This document shows, piece after piece, positions 1 through 5,589 of a DNA stretch of 7,958 nucleotides; the stretch's first letter is position 1; every line of letters begins with the position of its first letter. The notes under the pieces were generated by a model. That model was not told the origin of the DNA and did no database searches. It saw only the letters and a program-made list of their open reading frames with translations. Source of the stretch: Alistipes sp. (lineage in GTDB: Bacteria; Bacteroidota; Bacteroidia; Bacteroidales; Rikenellaceae); contig JAFNUH010000194.1 in NCBI GenBank assembly GCA_017384185.1, positions 1 through 7,958 on the forward strand, read 5' to 3'. Made by a program: the position numbers and the translations under genes.

Positions 1-4
1 AGAT

Positions 5-676
5 ATGGCAAGATTTTCAAAGATAGAGGTCTTACAGACTATGAAGCAGACGGGTATGGTGCCCGTATTCTATAACGCCGACATTGAGACGGCGAAGCAG
101 GTCGTTAAGGCGTGTTACGAGGGTGGTGTTCGTGCCTTCGAGTTTACAAACCGTGGCGACTTTGCACACGAGATTTTCGGCGAGCTGAGTCGCTGGGTTA
201 AGGGCGAGTGTCCCGAGATGATTCTCGGCGTGGGTAGCGTGGTAGATGCCCCCACGGCTGCGCTCTACATTCTGCTCGGCGCAAACTTTGTTGTAGGTCC
301 GCTATTCAATGCCGAGGTGGCAAAGGTGTGTAACCGTCGTTGTATCCCCTACACACCGGGTTGCGGCTCCGTGACGGAGATTGGCGCGGCGCAGGAGGCG
401 GGTTGCGACCTTACGAAGATATTCCCCGCAGGAAACGTGGGTGGTCCCTCGTTCGTAAAGAACGTATTGGCACCTATGCCCTGGTCAATGATTATGGCTA
501 CGGGAGCCGTAGAGCCTACCGAGGAGAATCTCTCGGCGTGGTTTAAGGCGGGCGTAACAGTTGTGGGTATGGGCTCAAAGCTCTTCCCCAAGGAGGCGAT
601 CGCCGCCAAAGAGTGGGGAGCTATTGCCGAAAAGTGCCGTGAGGCGCTCGCCATCATCGCTGCAACACGTAAATAG
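5..676 (+). CDS. eda: KDPG/KHG aldolase (2-keto-3-deoxy-6-phosphogluconate aldolase)
   Basis: Class I aldolase of 223 residues that cleaves 2-keto-3-deoxy-6-phosphogluconate to pyruvate and glyceraldehyde-3-phosphate in the cytosol, the last step of hexuronate breakdown. The (beta/alpha)8 family signatures are visible. The general-base glutamate is E46 in FEFTNR. The Schiff-base lysine is K138 in DLTKIFPAG. The phosphate-binding part includes TPGCGSVTE (117-125), [11 protein letters not shown] and the C-terminal VGMGSKLFP. Length is normal for the Bacteroides-type enzyme. The ATG at position 5 fits the usual N-terminus ([13 protein letters not shown]), but only four bases lie upstream, so its leader cannot be judged. 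The transporter gene follows after 24 nt, which suggests one transcript; other hexuronate genes may lie to the left, outside the window. Function is firm by family. Confidence 0.96.
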   Translation: MARFSKIEVLQTMKQTGMVPVFYNADIETAKQVVKACYEGGVRAFEFTNRGDFAHEIFGELSRWVKGECPEMILGVGSVVDAPTAALYILLGANFVVGPLFNAEVAKVCNRRCIPYTPGCGSVTEIGAAQEAGCDLTKIFPAGNVGGPSFVKNVLAPMPWSMIMATGAVEPTEENLSAWFKAGVTVVGMGSKLFPKEAIAAKEWGAIAEKCREALAIIAATRK

Positions 677-700
677 AAGAAAACAATCAACCTAACTACT

Positions 701-2149
701 ATGACTAACAAACAAAACAAGCCTACATCCTACCGCTGGGTGATTTGCTCGTTGTTGTTCTTCGCAACGACCATCAACTACCTCGACCGTCAGGTATTGT
801 CGCTCACGTGGGAGGATTTTATCAAACCTGAGTTCCATTGGACTAATGCTCACTATGGAATGATTACGGGTATCTTCTCGTTGGTATATGCCATCGGTAT
901 GCTCTTCGCAGGTCGCTTTGTAGATAAGTTCGACACCAAGAAGGGTTATATGTGGAGTATCTTCATCTGGTCTATTGGCGCCTGCGTTCACGCACTGTGT
1001 GGCGTAGCAACCGAGTGGGCTGTGGGTCTGCCCGACGCTGAGGCTCTGCGCACAGCCATCGGCAATGTCGATTTGATGGCTCGCATAGCCAACATATCAC
1101 TCACGCTCTTCATCCTGGCACGATGCGTCTTGGCCATCGGTGAGGCGGGTAACTTCCCCGCAGCTATCAAGGCTACGGCAGAGTACTTCCCCAAGAAAGA
1201 CCGTGCTTATGCTACAAGTATCTTCAATGCCGGCACAACTATCGGTGCTCTGTTGGCTCCCTTTACTATCCCCACACTCGCTGCTAAATTTGGTTGGGAG
1301 GCAGCCTTCATCATCATTGGTGGACTCGGCTTCATCTGGATGGGATTCTGGCAGTTTATGTACAAGAAGCCCGACCAGAACCCCGCTGTCAACGCAGCCG
1401 AGCTAGAGTATATAAACTCCGACAGCGAGCAGGAGCGCATCGCCGCCGAGAGGGATGCTGCCGAGAGGGCGGCAGCGCCGAAGGTGTCACTCTGGAAGTG
1501 CTTTACATATCGTCAGACGTGGGCATTTATCTCAGGTAAGGCTATTGCCGACGGTGTGTGGTGGTTCTACCTCTTCTGGATGCCATCGTACCTAAAGAAC
1601 GCCTGCGGTATGTCATCTACGAGCTTCGAGTTCCAGTTGGCGCTGGGCGTATTGTACCTCATCGTGATGGTCTCTGTATTGGGAGGCTACCTGCCGACAA
1701 TCTTTGTCGAGAAGTATAAGATGCACCCCTACGCAGGTCGTATGCGCGCGATGCTTATCTTCGCATTCTTCCCCTTGCTGGCACTCTTTGCGCAGCCCTT
1801 GTCGCAATACTCATACTGGTATCCTATCGTATTTATCGGTATCGCTGCGGCGGCTCACCAGTCGTGGTCGGCAAATATCTTCTCTACGGTGGGTGATATG
1901 TTCCCCAAGTCGATGATTGCAACAATCACCGGCATCGGCGGTATGGCTGGCGGTGTTGGCTCGTTTGGTATTCAGATGGGTGCTGGTCGCCTGTTCGATT
2001 ATGCCGAGCAGTCGCAGATGACCTTTATGGGATACACGGGCATCGAGGCTGGTTATATGATTGTATTCTCGTTCTGCGCCGTGGCTTATTTGATAAGCTG
2101 GGTAGCGATGAAGGCATTTGTGCCGAAGTACAAGGCTATAATCTTATAA
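701..2149 (+). CDS. MFS transporter, anion:cation symporter family, ExuT-like hexuronate permease
   Basis: Inner-membrane permease of 482 residues with about twelve hydrophobic segments, the first at residues 13-25. It shows the anion:cation symporter signature INYLDRQVLS (25-34), a motif-A-like loop GRFVDKFDTKKG, the ARCVLAIGEAGNFPAAIK segment and the second-half signature DMFPKSMIATITGIGGMAGG. A polar insertion of roughly 20 residues precedes TM4. A central cytoplasmic loop is unusually charged and repetitive (ERIAAERDAAERAAAPK). It starts 24 nt after eda and uxaC lies nearby, so glucuronate/galacturonate uptake is the likely job. That substrate is inferred from context; other sugar acids remain possible. 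The ATG at 701 is preceded by an A/C-rich leader without a Shine-Dalgarno sequence, as is normal in Bacteroidales. A terminator follows 10 nt after the stop. Confidence 0.93.
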   Translation: MTNKQNKPTSYRWVICSLLFFATTINYLDRQVLSLTWEDFIKPEFHWTNAHYGMITGIFSLVYAIGMLFAGRFVDKFDTKKGYMWSIFIWSIGACVHALCGVATEWAVGLPDAEALRTAIGNVDLMARIANISLTLFILARCVLAIGEAGNFPAAIKATAEYFPKKDRAYATSIFNAGTTIGALLAPFTIPTLAAKFGWEAAFIIIGGLGFIWMGFWQFMYKKPDQNPAVNAAELEYINSDSEQERIAAERDAAERAAAPKVSLWKCFTYRQTWAFISGKAIADGVWWFYLFWMPSYLKNACGMSSTSFEFQLALGVLYLIVMVSVLGGYLPTIFVEKYKMHPYAGRMRAMLIFAFFPLLALFAQPLSQYSYWYPIVFIGIAAAAHQSWSANIFSTVGDMFPKSMIATITGIGGMAGGVGSFGIQMGAGRLFDYAEQSQMTFMGYTGIEAGYMIVFSFCAVAYLISWVAMKAFVPKYKAIIL

Positions 2150-2158
2150 TTTTATAAA

Positions 2159-2184
2159 TAAAGCCGCCTTCGGGCGGTTTTTTT
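2159..2184 (+). terminator. Rho-independent terminator after the eda-transporter operon
   Basis: A stem ccgcc/ggcgg (2164-2168 with 2173-2177) closed by a stable TTCG tetraloop is extended by G-U and A-T pairs. It is followed by a run of seven T. It lies just after the transporter stop codon and should end the + strand operon. Confidence 0.93.
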
Positions 2185-2194
2185 ATTATATTTA

Positions 2195-2226
2195 TTTGCT
2201 ATTACGAAATTTTATTCGTATCTTGT
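2195..2226 (+). promoter_or_regulatory. Putative Bacteroidetes-type promoter for the small lipoprotein gene
   Basis: TTTG (2195-2198) and TATCTTGT (2219-2226) are separated by 20 nt, close to the Bacteroidetes pattern TTTG-N19-21-TAnnTTTG; the last two bases of the -7 box are swapped. The predicted leader of about 75-80 nt contains a small hairpin, cccaa/ttggg with a ggat loop (2240-2253). I see no known riboswitch in the leader. Confidence 0.5.
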
Positions 2227-2309
2227 TTCCAGAAAAGGACCCAAGGATTTGGGATAGGCAGAGGATAACCAAACCAACATTTTTACATAACTACTAATCC
2301 TTATAGCTT

Positions 2310-2678
2310 ATGAAAAGATTGACCCTTATACTGCTTGCGGTATTTGCCATCACCGCTTGCCGAAACAACCAAGGCACAACAGATTCTGGAGAGTGCAATC
2401 CCACACCTAGCAAGGTTGAATGTAAGGCAGAAGGCACACAGTTCACCGTTAAGACCGCTTGCCCCTCGTACTACGTTGGCACAACCGTATGGGAGGAGAT
2501 AACCGAGGAGAATCCCGAGGGTAAGAGCACACCAATCTCTTACACCGTGAAGCAGGTCGATTCGCAGACCTTCGACGTGACCATCAAGCCCTTCACCGGT
2601 AGCAAACAGCTCTACCTGATATTTGGCGTAGGAGAGGATGCTCACGCAGGAGTGGTAAATGTGAGATGTTCTCAATAA
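2310..2678 (+). CDS. Small orphan lipoprotein, possible Ig-like/beta-sandwich fold
   Basis: Predicted lipoprotein of 122 residues: basic start MKR, hydrophobic core, and lipobox ITAC with the lipidated cysteine at C17. The following RNNQG is not the acidic surface-export signal typical of Bacteroidetes, so a periplasm-facing anchor is more likely. The mature part has four cysteines (C29, C38, C51, C120), enough for two disulfides. Alternating beta-type sequence runs to the end (YTVKQVDSQTFDVTIK, then GVVNVRCSQ). This resembles an Ig-like or distantly BACON-like strand pattern, but I do not recognise a family. It is monocistronic: its own promoter-like sequence lies upstream and a terminator downstream, and the next gene is convergent. 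The ATG at 2310 is chosen because it gives a complete signal peptide. Function unknown. Confidence 0.82.
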   Translation: MKRLTLILLAVFAITACRNNQGTTDSGECNPTPSKVECKAEGTQFTVKTACPSYYVGTTVWEEITEENPEGKSTPISYTVKQVDSQTFDVTIKPFTGSKQLYLIFGVGEDAHAGVVNVRCSQ

Positions 2679-3037
2679 AGGCGCTTAAATAACTTTTACA
2701 ATAATTGTAAGTTATCTTGCTAATCTGCGCATACCTTGCGGCTTCCAGCCGCATTTGCAAGTCTGACCCACCCCCACACCCCCGCCTCAGGCAGGGGCTT
2801 CGGTCGCCACAAAGTGGCTCCATTAGGTCGGAAAACCAAATGTCTTGCAAGATTGTAAATAAAGAAAAGAGGGTGCCTAACAAGTCAAGTTAGCACCCTC
2901 TTATTTTGAGAAATTGTATAACAAGAGCTATTTTGAAGCTGGTCGCAGTCCGAGAAAGCGCAGTTTACCGAGCGTAAATGAGCATTTCGAGGGCAAGCCA
3001 GATGCCGAAAGAGCCTTGTTAGACAGTTTCTTAACCT
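2679..3037. other. Gene-free, hairpin-rich spacer between convergent genes
   Basis: No convincing gene in 359 nt. From the left, I see these elements. An A/T stem lies at 2689-2702/2704-2715. A 7-bp stem TGCGGCT/AGCCGCA has a 3-nt loop (2737-2753). A strongly C-rich tract spans 2767-2783. A hairpin CCCC-GCC/GGC-GGGG with one bulged A lies at 2780-2797. A hairpin GCCAC-AAA-GTGGC lies at 2806-2818. The bidirectional terminator is at 2867-2902. From about 2920 to 3037 the composition is mixed, with an open frame that continues antisense into the radical SAM gene. The chain of small hairpins suggests an intergenic repeat element or untranslated RNA rather than random spacer. This is inference. 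Confidence 0.5.
2867..2907. terminator. Bidirectional terminator between the orphan lipoprotein and radical SAM genes
   Basis: A long stem pairs AAGAGGGTGC + TAAC (2867-2881, with C2877 bulged) with GTTA + GCACCCTCTT (2889-2902) around a 7-nt loop. The + strand continues ATTTTG; the - strand continues TTCTTTATTT. It can stop transcription from both convergent units. Confidence 0.85.
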
Positions 3038-4117
3038 TTATATCTTCAACCTATCATAGTGACATAACATCAACCGCCCGTCGTTACCTCGCAGGTGTAT
3101 TCCATTGCCCTCGCAGTAGCGCCACATCGAGCAGTCGGCGCACTCCTCCTTGCGCATCCACTCACGGTTGCGGTAGGGCTCAAAACGATTCTGCCATACA
3201 TCCCAAAAGTTATCCTTGTAGATATTTCCCTGTATATAGTCGGCACGTATGCTCGTGCAAGCCGATATAGAGCCATCAACAAGCACCGAGCCTACACTCA
3301 CGCCCGCATTACAGCTAAAGAAGTGCTTGCGCACGTCGCCCTCGTAGTTACCCAAGAAACCCTCGCAACCATAGCTCAGCTCGATACGCTTCTCCTCGGC
3401 ACGGTTTTTACGGATGTAGTCGAGTAGTCGGCAGAAATCCTCGTTCGAGAGTTGCAACTCGGGGTCGTCGGCAGCACGTCCCGAGGGGAAGATTGTAAAC
3501 AAGCGCCACGCCTTGACGCCAAGCGATATGAGCAACTCCTTAATCCCGTCCAACTGCGACAGATTACGGCGATTGACGCACGTTACGACATCGAAGATAA
3601 ATCCCTTGTCGGCACCCATCAATCGGATGGCATTTGTCGCAGCCTCGAAGCTACGGGCGTGTCCACGCATAAAGTTATGCTCCTCGTGCAGACCATCCAG
3701 GCTGACGGTTGCCGTATGCATACCTGCGGCACGCAAGGCACGGTAACGCTTTTCGGTCATTGCCAAGCCATTTGTCACCATACCCCACGGGAAACCACGC
3801 TCATATATGGCACGACCGCAACGCTCCAAGTCGGAGCGCATCAGCGGCTCGCCACCCGAGATGATGACAAACACCTCATTAGGATTTACGTGTGGCGTAA
3901 TCTGGTCCAGCACGCCGAGGAAATCCTCCAGTGGCATATCCTTCTGCGTAGCCTCCGAGCGGCAATCGCTACCGCAATGGCGGCAGTTAAGGTTACAGCG
4001 CAGTGTACACTCCCAAAAGAGCTGACGCAGGCGATGCTCCTTTACGCTCTGGTGCTTCATCACACGATACGCCTCCAACGCCAAGCGGCGGCGTAGAGAT
4101 AATTTCTGCTCGCCCAT
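3038..4117 (-). CDS. Radical SAM/SPASM enzyme of the rSAM/lipoprotein system (TIGR04133-like)
   Basis: Cytosolic enzyme of 359 residues. The radical SAM cluster motif CxxxCxxC is C41-NLN-C45-RH-C48, followed by the SAM-binding SGGEP (87-91), VTNG (114-117) and the VSLDG strand (138-142). The C-terminal third is a SPASM/twitch-type domain for auxiliary Fe-S clusters: C269-X12-G-X4-C287, then C326-X2-C329-X5-C335, and a final C352. Position 339, where the classic CX3C cysteine is expected, is glycine; C251 is an extra candidate ligand. Its ATG overlaps the stop of the upstream lipoprotein by one base (TAATG), so it is translationally coupled and last in a four-gene operon. The architecture matches peptide- or protein-modifying enzymes such as PqqE or anaerobic sulfatase maturases. 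The likely substrates are the three lipoproteins, modified before export. The chemistry is unknown. I recall the family as TIGR04133; this was not checked. Confidence 0.95.
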   Translation of the reverse strand: MGEQKLSLRRRLALEAYRVMKHQSVKEHRLRQLFWECTLRCNLNCRHCGSDCRSEATQKDMPLEDFLGVLDQITPHVNPNEVFVIISGGEPLMRSDLERCGRAIYERGFPWGMVTNGLAMTEKRYRALRAAGMHTATVSLDGLHEEHNFMRGHARSFEAATNAIRLMGADKGFIFDVVTCVNRRNLSQLDGIKELLISLGVKAWRLFTIFPSGRAADDPELQLSNEDFCRLLDYIRKNRAEEKRIELSYGCEGFLGNYEGDVRKHFFSCNAGVSVGSVLVDGSISACTSIRADYIQGNIYKDNFWDVWQNRFEPYRNREWMRKEECADCSMWRYCEGNGIHLRGNDGRLMLCHYDRLKI

Positions 4118-4563
4118 TACTTCTTCTTGAGTTTAATAGTAGCCTTATACTCTAAACGTGTAGCAGGCATATCGTCGAATTGAGACTCTTGTACCATATC
4201 TTGAGGCGTGATGGTTACACTCTGAAAATCGCCACCATTCTCCTCTCCATCAACATCCACAAAGTCGATAGTCGCTATATGAGTATCTGCTGTTGAGAAA
4301 ATTCCTGTACTGAAATTAGATTTTTCCCCGTCATAACTCTCTGTTTTGAGCTGGACATTGGGCATACCTAAAATGTTACCACTCATTATAACATTAATGC
4401 CCTCGATGGGATTACCCGCCTCATCAGTCACGGTACCCCAATATCGAAAATAAGTAATCGGCGTGCCATACTCATCGCTATGCTCTTCGCACGATGAAAA
4501 ACCCAACATACCAATCACCCAGACGCATAACAATCTTATAAGTTTATTGATTAGATTTTTCAT
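4117..4563 (-). CDS. rSAM-associated putative lipoprotein, third copy (TIGR04134-like)
   Basis: A 148-residue lipoprotein with signal peptide, lipobox GFSSC and lipidated C25. The next residues EEHSDE are acidic, as in Bacteroidetes surface-export signals. A carboxypeptidase-regulatory-like beta-sandwich motif follows: YWGTVTDEAGNPIEGINV (41-58). It then shares the paralogue-specific block DFVDVDGEENGGDF (100-113), TITPQDM, and the basic C-terminus IKLKKK. It has no cysteine after C25; C13 lies in the signal peptide. Its ATG overlaps the preceding gene's stop (ATGA) and its stop overlaps the radical SAM start. It is the most divergent copy, with a longer variable loop at about 62-90. Function unknown; probably a modified surface lipoprotein. 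Confidence 0.92.
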   Translation of the reverse strand: MKNLINKLIRLLCVWVIGMLGFSSCEEHSDEYGTPITYFRYWGTVTDEAGNPIEGINVIMSGNILGMPNVQLKTESYDGEKSNFSTGIFSTADTHIATIDFVDVDGEENGGDFQSVTITPQDMVQESQFDDMPATRLEYKATIKLKKK

Positions 4564-5012
4564 TGCTTCTTCAATTTAATATTAGCACTCAACTCAAACT
4601 CTCCGACAAACCAGCGATCCTTCTCTTTGGTTTGCGTTTTAGTCATATCTTTGGGTGTAATTGTCTGGCTCTCGAACTCGCCACCATTGGCTTCTCCATC
4701 GACATCTATAAAGTCAATTGATTCAATCTGCGTACTATGGCTTTTTAATGGAACTGTGGCAAACTTACCATCTTTATCCGTTTTAAGGGTGAGTGAGGCG
4801 TTTCCAGTAGCATTTACAATACCACTTAACACCACATTAATTCCCTCGATGGGATTACCCACCTCATCGGTAACAGTACCCATATACTTATAGTCGGCAG
4901 TAGGCGAGCCATAAGCCGCAGCCCCACCCATAGGGTCATCAGAACACGCTGAAAAACCCATCACACCCAGCACTGCTACGCAGAGCCACTTTATCACTTT
5001 ACCTATTAGCAT
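4560..5012 (-). CDS. rSAM-associated putative lipoprotein, second copy (TIGR04134-like)
   Basis: A 150-residue lipoprotein with signal peptide, lipobox GFSAC and lipidated C23, followed by SDDP, which fits an acidic surface-export signal. The carboxypeptidase-regulatory-like motif is YMGTVTDEVGNPIEGINVV (43-61), with a DKDGKF turn at 79-84. The conserved block DFIDVDGEANGGEF (100-113) precedes TITPKDM, and the tail ends IKLKKQ. There is no cysteine in the mature chain after C23; C11 lies in the signal peptide. The start is fixed by the signal peptide and by the 2-nt gap to the gene upstream (TAG-TT-ATG). It ends in an ATGA overlap with the third copy. Its signal-peptide DNA is nearly identical to that of the first copy, which suggests recent duplication or conversion. 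Confidence 0.93.
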   Translation of the reverse strand: MLIGKVIKWLCVAVLGVMGFSACSDDPMGGAAAYGSPTADYKYMGTVTDEVGNPIEGINVVLSGIVNATGNASLTLKTDKDGKFATVPLKSHSTQIESIDFIDVDGEANGGEFESQTITPKDMTKTQTKEKDRWFVGEFELSANIKLKKQ

Positions 5013-5403
5013 AACTATTTTCTTTTAAGTTTTACAGTTGCGGAATATTCCAAATCATAATTCTCCTCTTTGTGTGTATCCTTAGAGGTCATATCATCAT
5101 TCTTTAATGTCGATGACTTGAACTCACCACCGTTTGCCTCGCCATCCACATCCACAAACTCAACCTCGCTGACATTATCTTTGGAGAATACCAAAATTCC
5201 TGACTTAAACTCTCCATTATCATCGGTTGAGATTGTCAGTGAAGACTCTTTGCTATCGAAACGTCCTTTCATAACCACATTGATACCCTTAATCGGGTTA
5301 CCATCCTCGTCGGTTACTATTCCCTTATAACAATACTTAAGAACACGTACTCCATAGGCTACCGAAGCACTTTCGGGGTCATCAGAACACGCTGAAAAAC
5401 CCA
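4933..5403. repeat. 28-nt exact direct repeat in the signal-peptide regions of lipoprotein copies 1 and 2
   Basis: Positions 4933-4960 and 5376-5403 are identical over 28 nt. They encode the lipobox and first acidic residues (GFSACSDDP). A second shared stretch reads ctgctacgcagagc in both genes. A separate 18-nt identity, ccctcgatgggattaccc, links copies 2 and 3 (4843-4860 and 4400-4417) in the GNPIEG codons. Confidence 0.9.
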
Positions 5404-5461
5404 ACAGACCAAGTACTGCTACGCAGAGCATTTTAGTAAGTTTTACAAAAAAGTTTTTCAT
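5015..5461 (-). CDS. rSAM-associated putative lipoprotein, first copy (TIGR04134-like)
   Basis: First gene of the operon: a 148-residue lipoprotein with basic start MKNFFVKLTK, lipobox GFSAC, lipidated C25 and acidic SDDPES after it. The regulatory-like beta-sandwich motif is YKGIVTDEDGNPIKGINVV (45-63), with a turn DDNGEF at 80-85. The shared block is EFVDVDGEANGGEF (101-114), and the tail ends VKLKRK. Unlike the other two copies, it has one extra mature cysteine, C44, beside the first strand. Its leader is about 25 nt, A/T-rich and without a Shine-Dalgarno sequence. The promoter at 5490-5522 should drive all four genes. Similar small beta-sandwich domains occur as N-terminal parts of SusC-like receptors, but this one stands alone. 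Function unknown. Confidence 0.93.
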   Translation of the reverse strand: MKNFFVKLTKMLCVAVLGLLGFSACSDDPESASVAYGVRVLKYCYKGIVTDEDGNPIKGINVVMKGRFDSKESSLTISTDDNGEFKSGILVFSKDNVSEVEFVDVDGEANGGEFKSSTLKNDDMTSKDTHKEENYDLEYSATVKLKRK

Positions 5462-5489
5462 AGTAGTAAAGATTTTAGGTTAGTCGGTA

Positions 5490-5522
5490 TAAAGTTAGAA
5501 AAAAAAGGATAAAAAAAACAAA
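5490..5522 (-). promoter_or_regulatory. Promoter of the lipoprotein-radical SAM operon
   Basis: On the - strand, TTTG (5522-5519) and TAACTTTA (5497-5490) are 21 nt apart, matching the Bacteroidetes -33/-7 arrangement except for the last base. The spacer reads T8-ATCC-T8-C, so it is almost entirely homopolymer. Transcription would begin about 25 nt before the first lipoprotein ATG. Confidence 0.65.
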
Positions 5523-5537
5523 AAAAAGGATAAAAAA
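5499..5537. repeat. 18-bp direct repeat with 21-bp period in an A-tract region
   Basis: The unit A8-GGAT-A6 occurs exactly at 5499-5516 and 5520-5537, a 21-bp period or about two helical turns. The first unit fills the promoter spacer. The second covers the -33 box region and the T-tract of the uxaC terminator. Confidence 0.85.
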
Positions 5538-5566
5538 GCGAAGCCCGCAAACAAAAGTCTGCGGGC
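5532..5566 (-). terminator. Rho-independent terminator after uxaC
   Basis: The stem gcccgca (5543-5549) pairs with tgcgggc (5560-5566) over a 10-nt loop. Read on the - strand it is followed by TTCGC and six T. It separates uxaC from the lipoprotein operon immediately downstream on the same strand. Confidence 0.82.
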
Positions 5567-5589
5567 GTAACTTTATATTCTACTGCGTG

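Noticed and set aside
2227..2309. Riboswitch in the leader of the orphan lipoprotein
   Set aside because: Only one 5-bp hairpin and no motif of a known riboswitch class.
2301..2675. 124-codon - strand frame opposite the orphan lipoprotein
   Set aside because: The + strand frame has a signal peptide, lipobox and upstream promoter; the antisense frame has none.
2593..2883. 96-codon - strand frame across the hairpin-rich spacer
   Set aside because: It crosses a terminator and several hairpins, overlaps the lipoprotein end antisense, and has low-complexity Gly/Arg/Leu content.
2914..3270. 118-codon + strand frame running into the radical SAM gene
   Set aside because: TTG start without leader, mostly antisense to a certain gene, no domain. 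Kept only as an unexplained spacer observation.
3452..4096. 214-codon + strand open frame antisense to the radical SAM gene
   Set aside because: The opposite strand encodes a complete radical SAM/SPASM protein with all motifs; the antisense translation has no recognisable domain and is a shadow of its codon bias.
3038..4117. Radical SAM enzyme as an anaerobic sulfatase maturase
   Set aside because: No sulfatase is nearby and the lipoproteins lack the C/S-x-P-x-R target motif.
4117..5461. The lipoproteins as sactipeptide-type thioether substrates
   Set aside because: Copies 2 and 3 have no cysteine after the lipidated one, so a conserved Cys-to-carbon crosslink in the mature domain is not possible.
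5462..5589. A-rich region as a replication origin or CRISPR leader
   Set aside because: Only two copies of one short repeat, no spacers, no DnaA-box cluster; terminator plus promoter explain it.
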